Below, one piece after another: positions 22,199-33,117 of a DNA stretch of 64,000 nt. The notes beneath the pieces were generated by a model. It searched no databases. It saw only the letters and a program-made list of their open reading frames with translations, and was not told where the DNA came from. The stretch lies in contig OY294068.1 of NCBI GenBank assembly GCA_958510875.1, positions 173,569,411 through 173,633,410 of the forward strand. The letters are read 5' to 3'. This DNA is from Endomychus coccineus (Eukaryota > Arthropoda > Insecta > Coleoptera > Endomychidae). Position numbers and translations under genes: made by a program. Within the stretch, counting starts at the first letter, position 1. Every line of letters begins with the position of its first letter.

Positions 22199-24289
22199 AT
22201 AATGATTCCATTATCACTTTACGTAACATTAGAACTGTGCAAAATAATCCAAGTTTATCATATCCATAATGATGTCGAGATGTACGATGCCTTAATGGAC
22301 AAAAGAACTGAATGTAGAGCTTTAAATATTACCGAAGAATTAGGTCAAATTCAATATATATTTTCCGATAAAACCGGTACTCTTACCGAAAACCGGATGA
22401 TATTCCGGCGATGTGCAATAGCTGGCGTCGATTACAATCATCCTGAATTACAAAATGAAGGAAAACAGGGAAAACTAGTTTCTCTTAGTGTTGTAGCCAA
22501 TTTGAAACTATTAAGCGATCTTCATCAAGATAGCGCTATATCTGAACAGGTTAATTCTTCTAGACAAATTCATGCTGCCAGAATACAAGAATTTCTTCTG
22601 TTACTAGCTGTATGTAATACTGTTGTTTGTTCAAACCATCCTCATTATGATCTCATGAACGCAAGTGGTATTATCGAATCTATTCCTAATGTTTTAGAAC
22701 AATCACATAAAAGTAACCAAGAGACTAAAATAATCTTAGAGGGCAACTCGAGCAGTGGACAATCGTTATCGAGTTCGAAAGACAAATATTCACGGCTAGA
22801 CGAGTCTAGGTCTGTGACGCCTTCACCACCACTGCATTCTCATATCTATGAGCCGAGAAGAACAGCGCACGTTCCTTCTTTAACTCCCATCAATTCAGCT
22901 GAAAATTCCCCGAACGCAGAAGCTTACCAAACGAAAACCATGAGACCCAAATTACTAAACATTCCAACCATCAATTTCCTGTGCAAACGTAATGGAGGCG
23001 GGAGCAATTTAACCGACGAACAAAAAGCCAAATTGCATCAACGATCGGCTACACCCTCGCCGTTTGAGTTGAAACCGATTTTCGAAGCTGAAAGTCCCGA
23101 CGAATTAGCTTTGGTCGACGCGGCGTACACTTACAATTGTAGACTTTTGAAACGCACACCTACTTCGGTATCGGTAGAACTTCCCGAAGAAGGCAAAATT
23201 CAATTCGAAATCCTAAATATTCTTCCATTCGATTCAACACGAAAACGCATGTCTGTAATTATCAAAAACCAGTACAACAAGGAGATAATTTTGTATTGCA
23301 AAGGAGCTGATAATGCCGTAATTCCATACATTACACCAGTGGAAGACGATTCGGAAATGAAAATAATAATCGACAAAACGCAACACCACTTGAACTCTTA
23401 TGCTAGGCAAGGTTTGAGAGTGTTGGTTATGGCTAAACGTATTTTAACGCAACAAGAATACAACGAGTGGTATCAAAAACATCTGGATATAGAAAGGTCT
23501 TTAGATAATCTCGAAAGAAAAATTAGAGACAGTTATTCGAGCATCGAAACTAATTTAACCCTTTTGGGAGCTACAGGGATCGAAGACCGGTTACAAGAAG
23601 GTGTACCTGAAACGTTGAGTGCCTTAATAAATGCTGGAATTGTTGTTTGGGTCTTGACCGGTGATAAACCAGAAACGGCCATCAACGTCGCCTATTCTGC
23701 AAAATTATTTTCCCCGCAGATGGAGTTGCTCAAACTTATGACACAGTCTAAAGAAGCTGCCGAAAATACGATACAATTTTACCTACAAGAAATAGAAAAT
23801 CAGTTGAAGGGACAAACTGGTGGAAACATTCAAAATCCTAGAAGAAGCACGTCGCCCAATAAATCCTCGTCTTCCAAAAGCGTGCAAAAGAATGGCGGTA
23901 GAGCCCTTGTGATCGACGGCAAAACTCTGACTTTCATTCTGGACAGGCGATCGAATCTCACCAAACCGTTTTTGAAATTGACCACTCTATGTAATTCGGT
24001 TTTGTGTTGTCGAGCGACGCCCTTGCAGAAAGCTTACATAGTTAAGGTAGTTAAGGAGGAACTTAAAATGAGAACGCTGGCCATCGGAGACGGAGCTAAT
24101 GATGTTTCGATGATTCAGACTGCTGATGTCGGGATCGGTATATCTGGACAAGAGGGGATGCAAGCGGTCATGGCGGCGGATTTTGCTCTTTCTAGGTTCA
24201 AGTATTTGGAACGATTTCTTTTGGTGCATGGTCATTGGAGTTATGATAGGCTATCGAGAATGGTGTTGTATTTCTTCTACAAAAATGCC
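22199..24289 (+). CDS. ATP10: P4-ATPase main catalytic exon
   Basis: One long exon of 2091 bp (697 codons, phase 0 at both ends; acceptor TTGTTTCAG, donor GCC|GTAAGT). In order it encodes TM4 with IPLSLYVTLE, FSDKTGTLTENRM with the phosphorylated Asp at 22367-22369, and a Ser-rich insert of about 150 residues (roughly residues 180-290 of the exon). It then has the N-domain with FEAESPDELALVDAA, LPFDSTRKRMSVI and YCKGADNAV. The P-domain follows with LTGDKPETAINVAYS, CRATPLQKA and the Mg-binding GDGANDVSMIQ (24086 on). It ends with FALSRFKYLERFLLVHGHWSY and the start of TM5. All catalytic residues are intact. The Ser/Pro-rich insert is a likely phosphorylation-rich regulatory loop by position. 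Confidence 0.97.
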
Positions 24290-24334
24290 GTAAGTACAAT
24301 TCATTTATTATTAGGGTATAGTTCATTTGATATG

Positions 24335-24535
24335 CACATTATAAATAAGAAATAATGACCCTTATCCACTAAAGTACTGAGCACCTTTCGGCTACCAAGT
24401 AGCCATCATCAGAGTTTACTCTTGGTGGTCGAATGGTACTCACTACTTTAACTGTATTTTTATCGATAAGGGTGATTATTTCTTATTTATAGTGTTATAG
24501 TGTATCCACAGTGTGAACTCTTTTATAGTTTTATA
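24335..24535 (-). repeat. Small hairpin repeat H with hammerhead-like core, best copy
   Basis: Outer arms ATAAATAAGAAATAATGACC (24341 on) and, inverted, TTATTTCTTATTTAT (24476-24492) pair, as do CTTATCC/GATAAG and TAAAGTACTGAGCACC/GGTACTCACTACTTTA. In the centre, the minus strand reads CTCTGATGATGG, the perfect hairpin GGCTAC-TTG-GTAGCC, and then GAAAGG. The right flank TAGTGTTATAGTGTATCCAC recurs at 3720 and 38910. It lies 45 bp after the donor of the catalytic exon. About 200 bp, non-coding. Confidence 0.7.
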
Positions 24536-24555
24536 TGCACATATTATTATTAGTT

Positions 24556-25873
24556 CAGGCAAACGAACCGGAAAAAAATATATAGTAAACAAGAATTTCA
24601 ATTTTTTTTTGCATTTTGTTCCTAATACCCCATAGATCATTCATGACTATCAAGACCGCGGGGGTTGACCTTTCTACTCCCTCAAAACGGAGTTTCAACC
24701 CTTCAGAGGAGCTTTCTTATAAAAACAAACCAAAAGTTTAGAAAATTTATGAATTAAGAGACGAAAATGAACCCTCAGTTAGTTTTCTCGGAAAACTCCC
24801 CGGATGGGAAATTTGGAAAATTTATATATAATATATAATTTATAATTTTGTTGCAAAAATGACCTCTAGTAGGTTTTTTGGGTCGCTGATCACGATTCCG
24901 CTGTTATTTTTTCCAAAAAACTCTCCAGATGGAAATTTGAGATTTTCCTGTGAGACGGTTTAAAGTATAATTTGGTTGCAAAAATTACCTCTAGTATGTT
25001 TTTTGGGTCTCTGATCACGTTTCCGCTGTTATTTTTCCCTAAAAACTCTCCAGATGGAAAATTCGGGAAATTTGAGATTTTCCTGAGACGGTTATGAATA
25101 ATAAAGTATAATTTGGTTGCAAAAATTACCTCTAGTATGTTTTTTGGGTCGCTGATCACGTTTCCGCTGTTATTTTTCCCTAAAACTCTCTCCAGATGGA
25201 AAATTCGGGAAATTTGAGATTTTCCTGAGACGGTTATGAATAATAAAGTATAATTTGGTTGCAAAAATTACCTCTAGTATGTTTTTTGGGTCGCTGATCA
25301 CAATTCCGCTGTTATTTTTCCCAAAAACTCCAGATGGAAAATTCGGGAAATTTGAGATTTTCCTGAGACCTCTAGTCATTTTTGCAACAAAATTATACTT
25401 TATTATTCATAACCGTCTCAGGAAAATCTCAAATTTCTCGAATTTTTCATCTGGAGAGAGTTTTTAGGGAAAAATAACAGCGGAATCGTGATCAGCGACC
25501 CAAAAAACCTACTCTAGAGGTCATTTTTGCAACAAAATTATAAATTATATATTATATATAAATTTTCCAAATTTCCCATCCGGAGGGAGTTTTCCGAGAA
25601 AACTAACTGCGGAATCATGATCAGCGACCCAAAAAATATACTAGGGGTCATTTAATTTCTTAATTCATTAATTTTCTAAACTTTTGGATTGTTTTTATAA
25701 GAATGCTCCTCTGAGGGGTTGAAACCCCGTTTTGGGGAGGTAGAAAAGTCGACTCCCGCGGTCTTGATAGTCATGAATGATCTATGGGGTATTAGGAACA
25801 AAATGCAAAAAAAAATTTAAATTGTAGCTTACTATATTTTTTTTATTATGGCGTTTTCCCGGCTTATTGCCTG
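24556..25873. mobile_element. Foldback element 2 with internal 141-bp tandem units
   Basis: The ends read CAGGCAAACGAACCGG on the left and CAGGCAATAAGCCGGG on the right in reverse complement. Long inverted arms follow (GCATTTTGTTCCTAATACC, CATAGATCATTCATGACTAT, TCAACCC). The left half contains four direct units starting near 24847, 24974, 25115 and 25257 (127, 141 and 142 bp apart). The right half has about two in the opposite orientation. Each unit has the TGATCA-centred motif GGTCGCTGATCACGATTCCG or a one- to three-base variant. Apparent frames (24890-25467) are repeat artefacts. Confidence 0.85.
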
Positions 25874-27086
25874 GACTATATCTCATCATCTGTATGAAAA
25901 ACAGCGCTAGATTTCTTAATTGATGTGTTTTTAAGACAAAATTCAATTATGGTCGGATTCTATTCAATATTGCCATATGGGGTTTTTGTGGTCGGAGATT
26001 TTGAGTTTTTATTTCTTTTTAGGACACATTTAAATGAAGCTTGTCTTTAAAATATGTTCTTATTTTCCGATATATTTTCTGTTCCTACAATCAAATATAT
26101 TTGATCCGCAGAAGTGTCCGAAAGCTAGGGAAGTCACGTGTTCAATTGATCATAGCTTTTTTCCTTATTGTAATGTTGAAAGAAGCGTTATTATTTATGA
26201 AAACATACACTCAAAATACCAATTATCAGAATCAGTATTATATTAGGGCATTATATTCAAGTCGAGTCCATTTTTTGCATTTCCAAATAACACGCATTAT
26301 TTATTGTATTGAATTAAGTCGTTAGTTGAACGAAAACCGAGTGGTTTTATGGAAACATTCATTTATTTCTTATAGGCTTTTACCATATAAGTATGACTGT
26401 TCAACCTAGGCTAAAAAGACCTTATCATTTTTAAGAAGATTGATTTCGGTTACATTTTGCATAATTTTTACAAGTCGATATAAAAAATAAAACTATTCCG
26501 TTAAGTGAATATTTTACATACATATATGAAAAATTTATCTTCAGAAGAGGAAGTGTATAGATTTAAATTGATATCATTCATTTATATTAAATTTGCTATT
26601 GTAACCTGATGTTATTGCTCAACCACATTAAAATAATGTATACCACTTCACTGCTTCAAACGCTATAGTTTCGTTTAAATTGTACATTGATTGTTCACTT
26701 TATCAGTATGTCGAATAGCCTTCAAAAATGTTGCAAACCATTTGTTGAATTCTAGAAGATAGTGGCTCCGACATTTTCGCAGTTTACACTTCAGACGACG
26801 TAAGTGTAGGTAGAATTATAATTCTGAGAAAATTGCTTATGTACTTCGGGAGTTTAATTCTATCAAAATTTGAATTCACAACGAAAACAAATATAATGAA
26901 CGGTCTAGCGAATTGGATAACATAGACTGCTTTAGCGGCAAACCTGGGAAGTGTCAACTATTACAATGAATATTGCTGAAATAAATTGGTTGCAGAAAAT
27001 TACTATGACGTCATTTCATTCTTACAGTAAACAGCGCATATACGCTATATTATTGTTGTGAAAATGGTTGAAAGATCCTCTACAAG
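25874..27086. other. Intron sequence, nothing recognised
   Basis: Unique-looking AT-rich sequence in intron 4. Two overlapping short frames at 26034-26325 have no recognisable motif. Confidence 0.4.
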
Positions 27087-27440
27087 ATGATATGTTGTTA
27101 TTTATACAGTATTTTCTTATACTTTGACTACACGAGAAGGAAACTTACCTGTATAATGTTCGAAGAACATCATGTGAGCCAACAGTGGATAGTTGTGAGT
27201 GGAGATAGGCCTTCGAATTTATCCAGCTTCCTTGGTCGCCATTTAGAGTACCGGGCGTATCATGTTAGGCGGGGGGGGGGGGATCCCGTCCGTAAGCAGT
27301 CAGTGAATATTATCCAAGAATGCCAAGAATTGTACCTTCTTCAATTGTTATTATATATAATACATGCAAAGAGCACCATTTTGACTACACGACAGGAACA
27401 CCTAAAATGTTCGAAAACATCGTGTGAGCCATGAGAGAGA
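27087..27440. repeat. Diverged direct repeat pair plus G-run
   Basis: Segments at 27115-27230 and 27372-27470 align: TTTGACTACACGAgAaGGAA, ATGTTCGAAgAACATCaTGTGAGCCA, ATTCGAATTT, CTTCc(A)AGGTT. Between them is a run of 13 G at about 27271-27283. Function unknown. Confidence 0.5.
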
Positions 27441-27462
27441 AGATGGGCATTCGAATTTTTCT

Positions 27463-28085
27463 TCAAGGTTTGGAGATTATAGACATAGTGAAAGACCTCA
27501 CCAGGAAATGAGTTCCATTGCTTCGCTGTTCGATAGAAAAATGAAATCTGTTAGGAAGAAGTTCGGCAGGTTTCGAGCTTGTAAATGAAGGGGTGACTAG
27601 TTTGAGCCCGTCTAGTCCGTCTATCTGACATCTATCGTTTTGGATTAACAGACGAGATTTCTGATGAACACCGACCATGGAAATATCTATAGGAAAGGGA
27701 GATATCTCCCACCTTTCTATGGTGTTCTAAAGAGGTCAATGAACTCGTAAGTGTGACATCATCAATCAGACGACTCTCTCTGGATATAATCCAAGAGCCT
27801 CAGGGTATGTTTGGGGGCCGAACTCCAAACATTTGAACGGTACTCCAGGACAGGTCGAATCTGTGCTTTGTGGATTATGAGGAGCTGCTGGGATGTAAAG
27901 GAGTAGAAAACCAAGTTTTTGTGAAGCGGTTTTCGCAATGGACCTTACATGATGGTCCCACGAGAGGGTGCTGTTGGTGGTGATTCCGAGCATGGATATG
28001 GAAGTCTTAATAGGAATACTTGTATATGACATCATCATATTAGGGATTGTGGGATCCGCCTTCCAGGAGAAGACGCAAGCTTGCG
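27463..28085 (-). pseudogene. LINE RT thumb and C-terminal tail, broken
   Basis: From the 5' side the minus strand reads ISMLGITTNSTLSWDHHVRS, IAKTASQKLGFLL, then further on VGVHQKSRLLIQNDRCQIDG, LLPNRFHFSIEQRSNGTHFL and VRSFTMSI. The LG...STLSWD.H...IAK.A..KLGFL block is a hallmark of Jockey/CR1-type LINE ORF2 after the RT palm. Two frames with stops show it is dead. It is the same family as 20850-21220, in opposite orientation. Confidence 0.75.
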
Positions 28086-29152
28086 TTTTGTTTGCATTAA
28101 ACTACTAGATTATCAAATCCCCATTCCAAAATCTTTAATCTCCATTAATTTAACTAACAATCGAATTACAACGCACTATTTACATATTTTATTCCATCAT
28201 ATAGTCCGACTAAATATATTTTTTCCACTGTTCTGAAGTAATCCATTTGGCGTATTCATCAGAATGAGATATCAATAATACATAAACTTGAGAATTGTTC
28301 AACTTATAAGGAAAGTATGTAATCACAGTGTGTCATTTCGTTTCAAAAAACTTTCTACGGTTTCAAAATAATTTATTGGATCATTAATATGAGTCGCGAT
28401 AGAATTGTTACTCAAAAAAACAAACACAGGTGCTGACATCCATTTGGGATCGACCTGTCCTTGTGACTACTTATCGATCTTCTAATTATTTACTTTTATG
28501 ACGAACATTTCAAAGTTTCTTTATTTTCCAACTAATTCATAATCCGTTTCTAGTAATTTATTGAGAAAACAATATTATCTAGTTGCAAATCAATGAACTG
28601 TTTATTCAGAATGATATAGATTTCAAGATTTAATGTTGTCATATGTATTTGATTCTTAGAAACAAATTTTCCAACATCTCGGCCTTGCAACTACACCTTA
28701 AAAATCAATGGATATGTGCGGCTTTATTTCCAAGCAGCGCATAAGTCGTTTTCTCATCCATGATTCAGTTCTATGTTAGACTCACAGATGTTTCAGTATA
28801 TTGGAACTGATTTCTGCTCAGTCACAATTTGAGTAGAAAAATATCCTTTGAAACGTGTTCATTTCAGTTGTAATGTACTATATGTGTTCAAACGTTTTGA
28901 TTCACATTTTTTCTTCAGCGTAACAGATTCTTTAAACTGTTCGAACCTACCAACCCCTGAGAGCTTGTAATCTGTAATTCCAAAGTTTACAAAACTGTTT
29001 GTATTTCCCCTTTTCACCTTGCCCTTGTATATCCTCATGTTAATAAAAGCTGAATAATTGTGAGTAGAATAATTATATAAACTTTTGCACCTTCTTCCTT
29101 AAATTTAACATTTGGATCATTAATTTTTGAACAAGTAATAGAACTTTAAATC
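28086..29152. other. Intron sequence, nothing recognised
   Basis: AT-rich. At 29010-29035 CCCCTTTTCACCTTGCCCTTGTATA resembles one mariner end (compare 5222-5237), a possible lone terminal remnant. Confidence 0.4.
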
Positions 29153-29888
29153 AAAAAATCCTGAGGTATTTTCTTGTTTGATATTTAACTGGAAATACTA
29201 TAAAACAAAATATGAAAATGTTGTTCTTCAATATGATGTGTCCACATTTGCACCACCAAAAAATCCTGAGGTATTTTCTTGTTTGCTATTTAACTGGAAA
29301 TACTATAAAACAAAATAAGAAAATATTGTTCTTCAATACGATGTGTCCACATTTGCACCACCAAAAAATCCTGAGGTATTTTCTTGTTTGATATTTAACT
29401 GCAAATACTATAAAAGAAAATATGAAAAATGTTGTTCTTCAATACGATGTGTCCACATTTGCACCACCAAAAAATCCTGAGGTATTTTCTTGTTTGCTAT
29501 TTAACTGGAAATACTATAAAACAAAATATGAAAATGTTGTTCTTCAATATGATGTGTCCACATTTGCACCACCAAAAAATCCTGAGGTATTTTCTTGTTT
29601 GCTATTTAACTGGAAATACTATAAAACAAAATATGAAAATGTTGTTCTTCAATATGATGTGTCCACATTTGCACCACCAAAAAATCCTGAGGTATTTTCT
29701 TGTTTGCTATTTAACTGGAAATACTATAAAACAAAATATGAAAATGTTGTTCTTCAATATGATGTGTCCACATTTGCACCACCAAAAAATCCTGAGGTAT
29801 TTTCTTGTTTGCTATTTAACTGGAAATACTATAAAATAAAATATGAAAAATGTTGTTCTTCAATATGATGTGTCCACATTTGCACCAC
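29153..29888 (+). repeat. 105-bp minisatellite, 7 copies
   Basis: Seven head-to-tail copies of a 105-bp unit containing AAATCCTGAGGTATTTTCTT, ACTGGAAATACTATAAAA and GATGTGTCCACATTTGCACC. Inner copies are nearly identical. The first and third differ most (GATATTTAACTG for GCTATTTAACTG), and two unit junctions carry an extra A. The unit is a multiple of 3, so two frames stay open for about 140 codons. It lies in intron 4, about 300 bp upstream of the next exon. Confidence 0.95.
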
Positions 29889-30203
29889 TAGTTGCCTGGA
29901 ATATACGTTTTTCACACATACACAACGATATAAAGTATTGATGTTAAATGTTTCTCCGAAAAGTGATTTATTTTATTTTTTATTGATATAATAGAACACT
30001 TATTACTGTGTTTTCTATCTGTTATATTATATAAACACTAACGCGACTTTAGTTATCTTGAAATCGATAAAAATGTAATTGTTTGGAAGATGACACGCTA
30101 GTGTTTCTATAATGACAGTGATTAACACAAAGTAATAAGTGTTTTATTACATAATATGCTCAATTATCAAACGCCTTCCACAATAGATTTATTTTGTTTT
30201 TAG

Positions 30204-30327
30204 GCTTTTGTGTTCCTCATCTTCTGGTACCAACTGTATTGCGGATTCTCTGGTGCAGTTATGATCGACCAAATGTATCTGATGTTGTACAATTTATTAT
30301 TTACTTCCTTACCTCCATTAGCAATAG
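30204..30327 (+). CDS. ATP10: P4-ATPase exon, TM5-TM6
   Basis: The acceptor is GTTTTTAG and the donor is GCAATAG|GTGAGC. The exon starts in phase 0 and ends with one base of a Gly codon. It encodes [20 protein letters not shown] and [20 protein letters not shown], the TM5-TM6 hairpin with the P4-typical FWYQ...GFSG...D sequence. Together with the previous exon it reads [15 protein letters not shown] without a gap. The following intron is only 60 bp. Confidence 0.95.
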
Positions 30328-30387
30328 GTGAGCTTAATTAATCGACTGTTTGATTTGGAAACTAACCTTCGTTTCATATATTTAAAG

Positions 30388-30650
30388 GTGTCTATGATCA
30401 AGATGCATCAGAAGAAATGCTGCTAGAAAAACCGTATCTGTACAAGAAAGGACGTTTAGGTAGAGTGTACACGCCATATGCATTCTGGCTGACTATACTT
30501 GATTCCATTTATCAAAGTCTTTGTATATTCTTCATTTGTCAAGGGGCTTATGCAGATACCGATATAGAGATGTTCGAATTTGGCACAACGTTAACTACTT
30601 CTTGTATGTTTGTGATGGTGATGCACGCTTCGGTCGAAACGAGATCTTGG
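30388..30650 (+). CDS. ATP10: P4-ATPase exon, cytosolic loop and TM7-TM8
   Basis: The acceptor is TTTAAAG and the donor is TTGG|GTAAGT. The first two bases complete Gly. The sequence is GVYDQDASEEMLLEKPYLYK, KGRLGRVYTPYAFWLTILDS, IYQSLCIFFICQGAYAD, then EFGTTLTTSCMFVMVMHASVETRSW. The D.D.S...L...P.LYK.G.....Y....FW block is the conserved loop after TM6. Two hydrophobic segments are TM7 and TM8. The exon ends on a codon boundary. Confidence 0.95.
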
Positions 30651-31095
30651 GTAAGTCAATGATTTTTTGAAAACAATAATAATAATTATATTATCCAAGT
30701 TTGTTTATTTGCGCCAATATGTTCGCCATCTCAAAGTTCAAACAACAGCGTTTATTGCTGGCAGTACTTGCACCAAACTGATCCGAAATGGAATCTAGAT
30801 CTTGGCTTCAAACTGTACAATGAACAAATAGAGTACGTGTTAAATGTCAATTGACAGAGTTAAGTTTTCTCTAGGTCGAACAGTGACATCACGTTTGCTA
30901 CTTCCGTACAGTTGTTTCGCTCTTGAGCTATAAAGACGATGAATTCACTATACGACCACCTCCGCACAAGATAGAGAAACCACATTTGGACATGTTAGAG
31001 ATCCAAGTAATTCCAAAGTTCATTACATGTTCTAAAGGCTTGTGGATTATTTTCACTCCAAATGTAACAATTTTGCTTGTTGACAGTCATTGAGA
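30651..31095. other. Intron sequence, nothing recognised
   Basis: No repeat copy or motif seen. It runs up to the TA target site of the MITE at 31098. Confidence 0.4.
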
Positions 31096-31097
31096 TA

Positions 31098-31981
31098 ACG
31101 GGATATCAAAAATTATCTTGGTCAAGGGTGGTTGTGGAATCTAAAACGTAATCAATTTGAAGTTTCTAAAAGTGCGAAATTTCGCAATTTTATACGAATA
31201 TTGTAACACTCAGAAGTCTTTATTTGGACTACGGGATTTTCACGTAACCTTTCGAAATTAGAAGGTTCGAATTATCTAAAAACATAATTGCGTGAACGCC
31301 AGACGTCCTATGTAATTAGCTACGAACGAAATCATTTTGACATATGCCTCGAGGAGCTCGCTGCGCGTAAGTTAGAGTTTATACATTTTACCTCGGTCTT
31401 GTTAATTTGGGGCCGTTTCGTGCCACGTGCGGGCGGCGCCAGTTGTAATAAAGCGTTTTCGGCTATGGGCCGCCAGCTTTTACCCGCTTCGTGTATATTT
31501 TAGTCGCGAGAAAATTCCCTTTGGTACGTCGCACGTTAGACGCCGGTAGCTGAGATCTGTGAATAGCTCAAACTGTTTTAATTAAATTTTCCTATTTAAT
31601 GGACATTTATCGAAAAAAGAAGGGCCGTCGGGCACGGTCCGATACTAAATCTAACTACATGGAGCGAAAACGGCACTTTTCTAACTCGCGTGCTACGGGC
31701 TTCTCACGTGAACGTCATTCGATTTACGGAAAACTAACTATTTCAAAACCGTTTTCGACCAGGATTGTGGCTATCACGACCTCTGAAAAGGTACAAAATT
31801 CACATAATTATTTCATAATTTGTAGTTCATTATTGTTTTACAACTGAAATAAATAGGTATGAAATTTGTAGGTTATTGATAATGTCAGTGTGACAGTGAC
31901 ATAATTATTTCAAACGTAAAGTAAGACACACGTTTTAGATGCGACAACCACCTTTGACCAAGATGATTTTTGATATCCCGG
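31098..31981 (+). mobile_element. TIR1-family MITE, complete copy C
   Basis: An 884-bp element between TA at 31096-31097 and 31982-31983. Left end ACGGGATATCAAAAATTATC, right end (reverse complement) CCGGGATATCAAAAATCATC, each followed by TTGGTCAAaGGTGGTTGT. The interior is module M (31141-31790), opposite in orientation to copy A at 12053. The left-end subterminal part is shortened: after TCTAAAACGT it jumps directly to AATCAATTTGAAG. It appears inserted in a mariner-like fossil whose remains continue at 31984. Confidence 0.85.
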
Positions 31982-31983
31982 TA

Positions 31984-32310
31984 AAAATGAGCCTCATCGC
32001 CGAACCACATTTTGCTATGAAATAATGGCCCAACTCGACTTTCTGCCCATTCAGCCAAAGGTACGATGGCTTCAATCCTTGTTTGATCTGGATCTTGTAA
32101 AGTCTTGAACCAAGATTATTGCTTAAAATTTTCCATAAAGCACAGATATCCAATTATTATTGTGCTCGGTATCAAATCTTCGATTCTTTGCTCAACAGCG
32201 GCGACATTTTCTTCAATACGCACTCTTTTTCGTCTGGTAGCGATCTGTGAGTTTCGCGAACAGAATGATGATTTTCACAATAAATTTACATTATTTGCAT
32301 GATAAAATGG
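31984..32310 (-). pseudogene. Fossil mariner-like transposase, first-Asp region
   Basis: One minus-strand frame reads LQDPDQTRIEAIVPLAEWAE, then PLFHSKMWFGDEAHFYR. This corresponds to the DDE_3-type mariner-like region with the first catalytic Asp (..FSDEAHF). It ends abruptly at the TA next to the MITE, so the MITE probably interrupted it. It may be the same family as 6265-6735, which retains the part downstream of this motif. Confidence 0.55.
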
Positions 32311-32689
32311 CAAACATTAGTGAATGAAGATAACCTATACTAGTGTCAGAGCTGTCTCGATCAAGTCATATCATGCCAAAAACAAAAATGTTACAATGTA
32401 GCTTTTTTTATTATAATAGTCGAAAACTAAACTAAAAATGACCTAACAAATATGACATTTAAATAAAACAACTATTAAAAGTTGTATTTTCACTAATTTA
32501 ATAAATAAATTTAACTATAGGGTCGTTAACACTGTACCTTTTTCAAACAAATATTACAAAGTACTCACTTACTACAAAAGAGCTAACCTAATATTAGTCC
32601 ACAGAAATTAGGTTTTCTCCAGAAATCGATGTAACACTCATTTTTTGTACATAAAGTATGGGACATCCGAAATGAAGTGTAACGTGTCC

Positions 32690-32816
32690 TCCTGGTAGGT
32701 GGTGGAATGGTATTTTTTCGAAATATCTTATTGCTTTAGCGTTTTTGGAAAAAATTACAAGAATCGAAAAGAATTTAGAACGCATACAGTTTTCCGAAAA
32801 TCGTGGAAAACCCCAA

Positions 32817-32848
<32 letters not shown>

Positions 32849-33110
32849 GTTTTTATCAATGAAAACGAAATATCTCATTTTCTTTGCGTTTTTGGAAAAA
32901 ATCGAAAGAATCAGAAAGTGTTTCGAACATTGATTTACATAAGAACGTATTATGAAAAAATGCAAAATCGCATAAAGTTTTCCGAAAATCGAGAAAAACC
33001 CCAATATATTTGGATACTTTTTATCAATTAAAACAAAATATCTCCTTTCCTTGTGTTTTTAGAAAAAATCACAAGAATGAGACATTGTTTCGAACGTCGA
33101 ATTACGTGAT
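32690..33110. repeat. About 180-bp tandem repeat, 2.3 copies, with (AT)n
   Basis: GCGTTTTTGGAAAAAATTAC (32738), GCGTTTTTGGAAAAAATCGA (32887) and GTGTTTTTAGAAAAAATCAC (33053) start aligned units. Each unit contains ATCAAT.AAAACGAAATATCT and, in two cases, GTTTTCCGAAAATCG. An (AT) run of about 12 repeats lies at 32817-32842. Open frames across it are artefacts. Confidence 0.75.
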
Positions 33111-33117
33111 GACTGAA

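Noticed and set aside
24290..24355. Extension of the flippase frame past 24289
   Set aside because: GTAAGT donor at 24290 and the TM5 sequence resumes precisely at 30204; the extra residues are intron and repeat H.
25255..25467. Frames in foldback 2
   Set aside because: Inverted and tandem repeat artefacts appearing in mirror image on both strands.
29422..29868. 148-codon and overlapping 136-codon frames with a repeated peptide
   Set aside because: They follow only from a 105-bp unit without stops in two frames; no start context, splice sites or family match.
32699..33031. 110-codon frame over the (AT) run
   Set aside because: Contains an Ile-Tyr dipeptide run from the microsatellite and lies in a tandem repeat.
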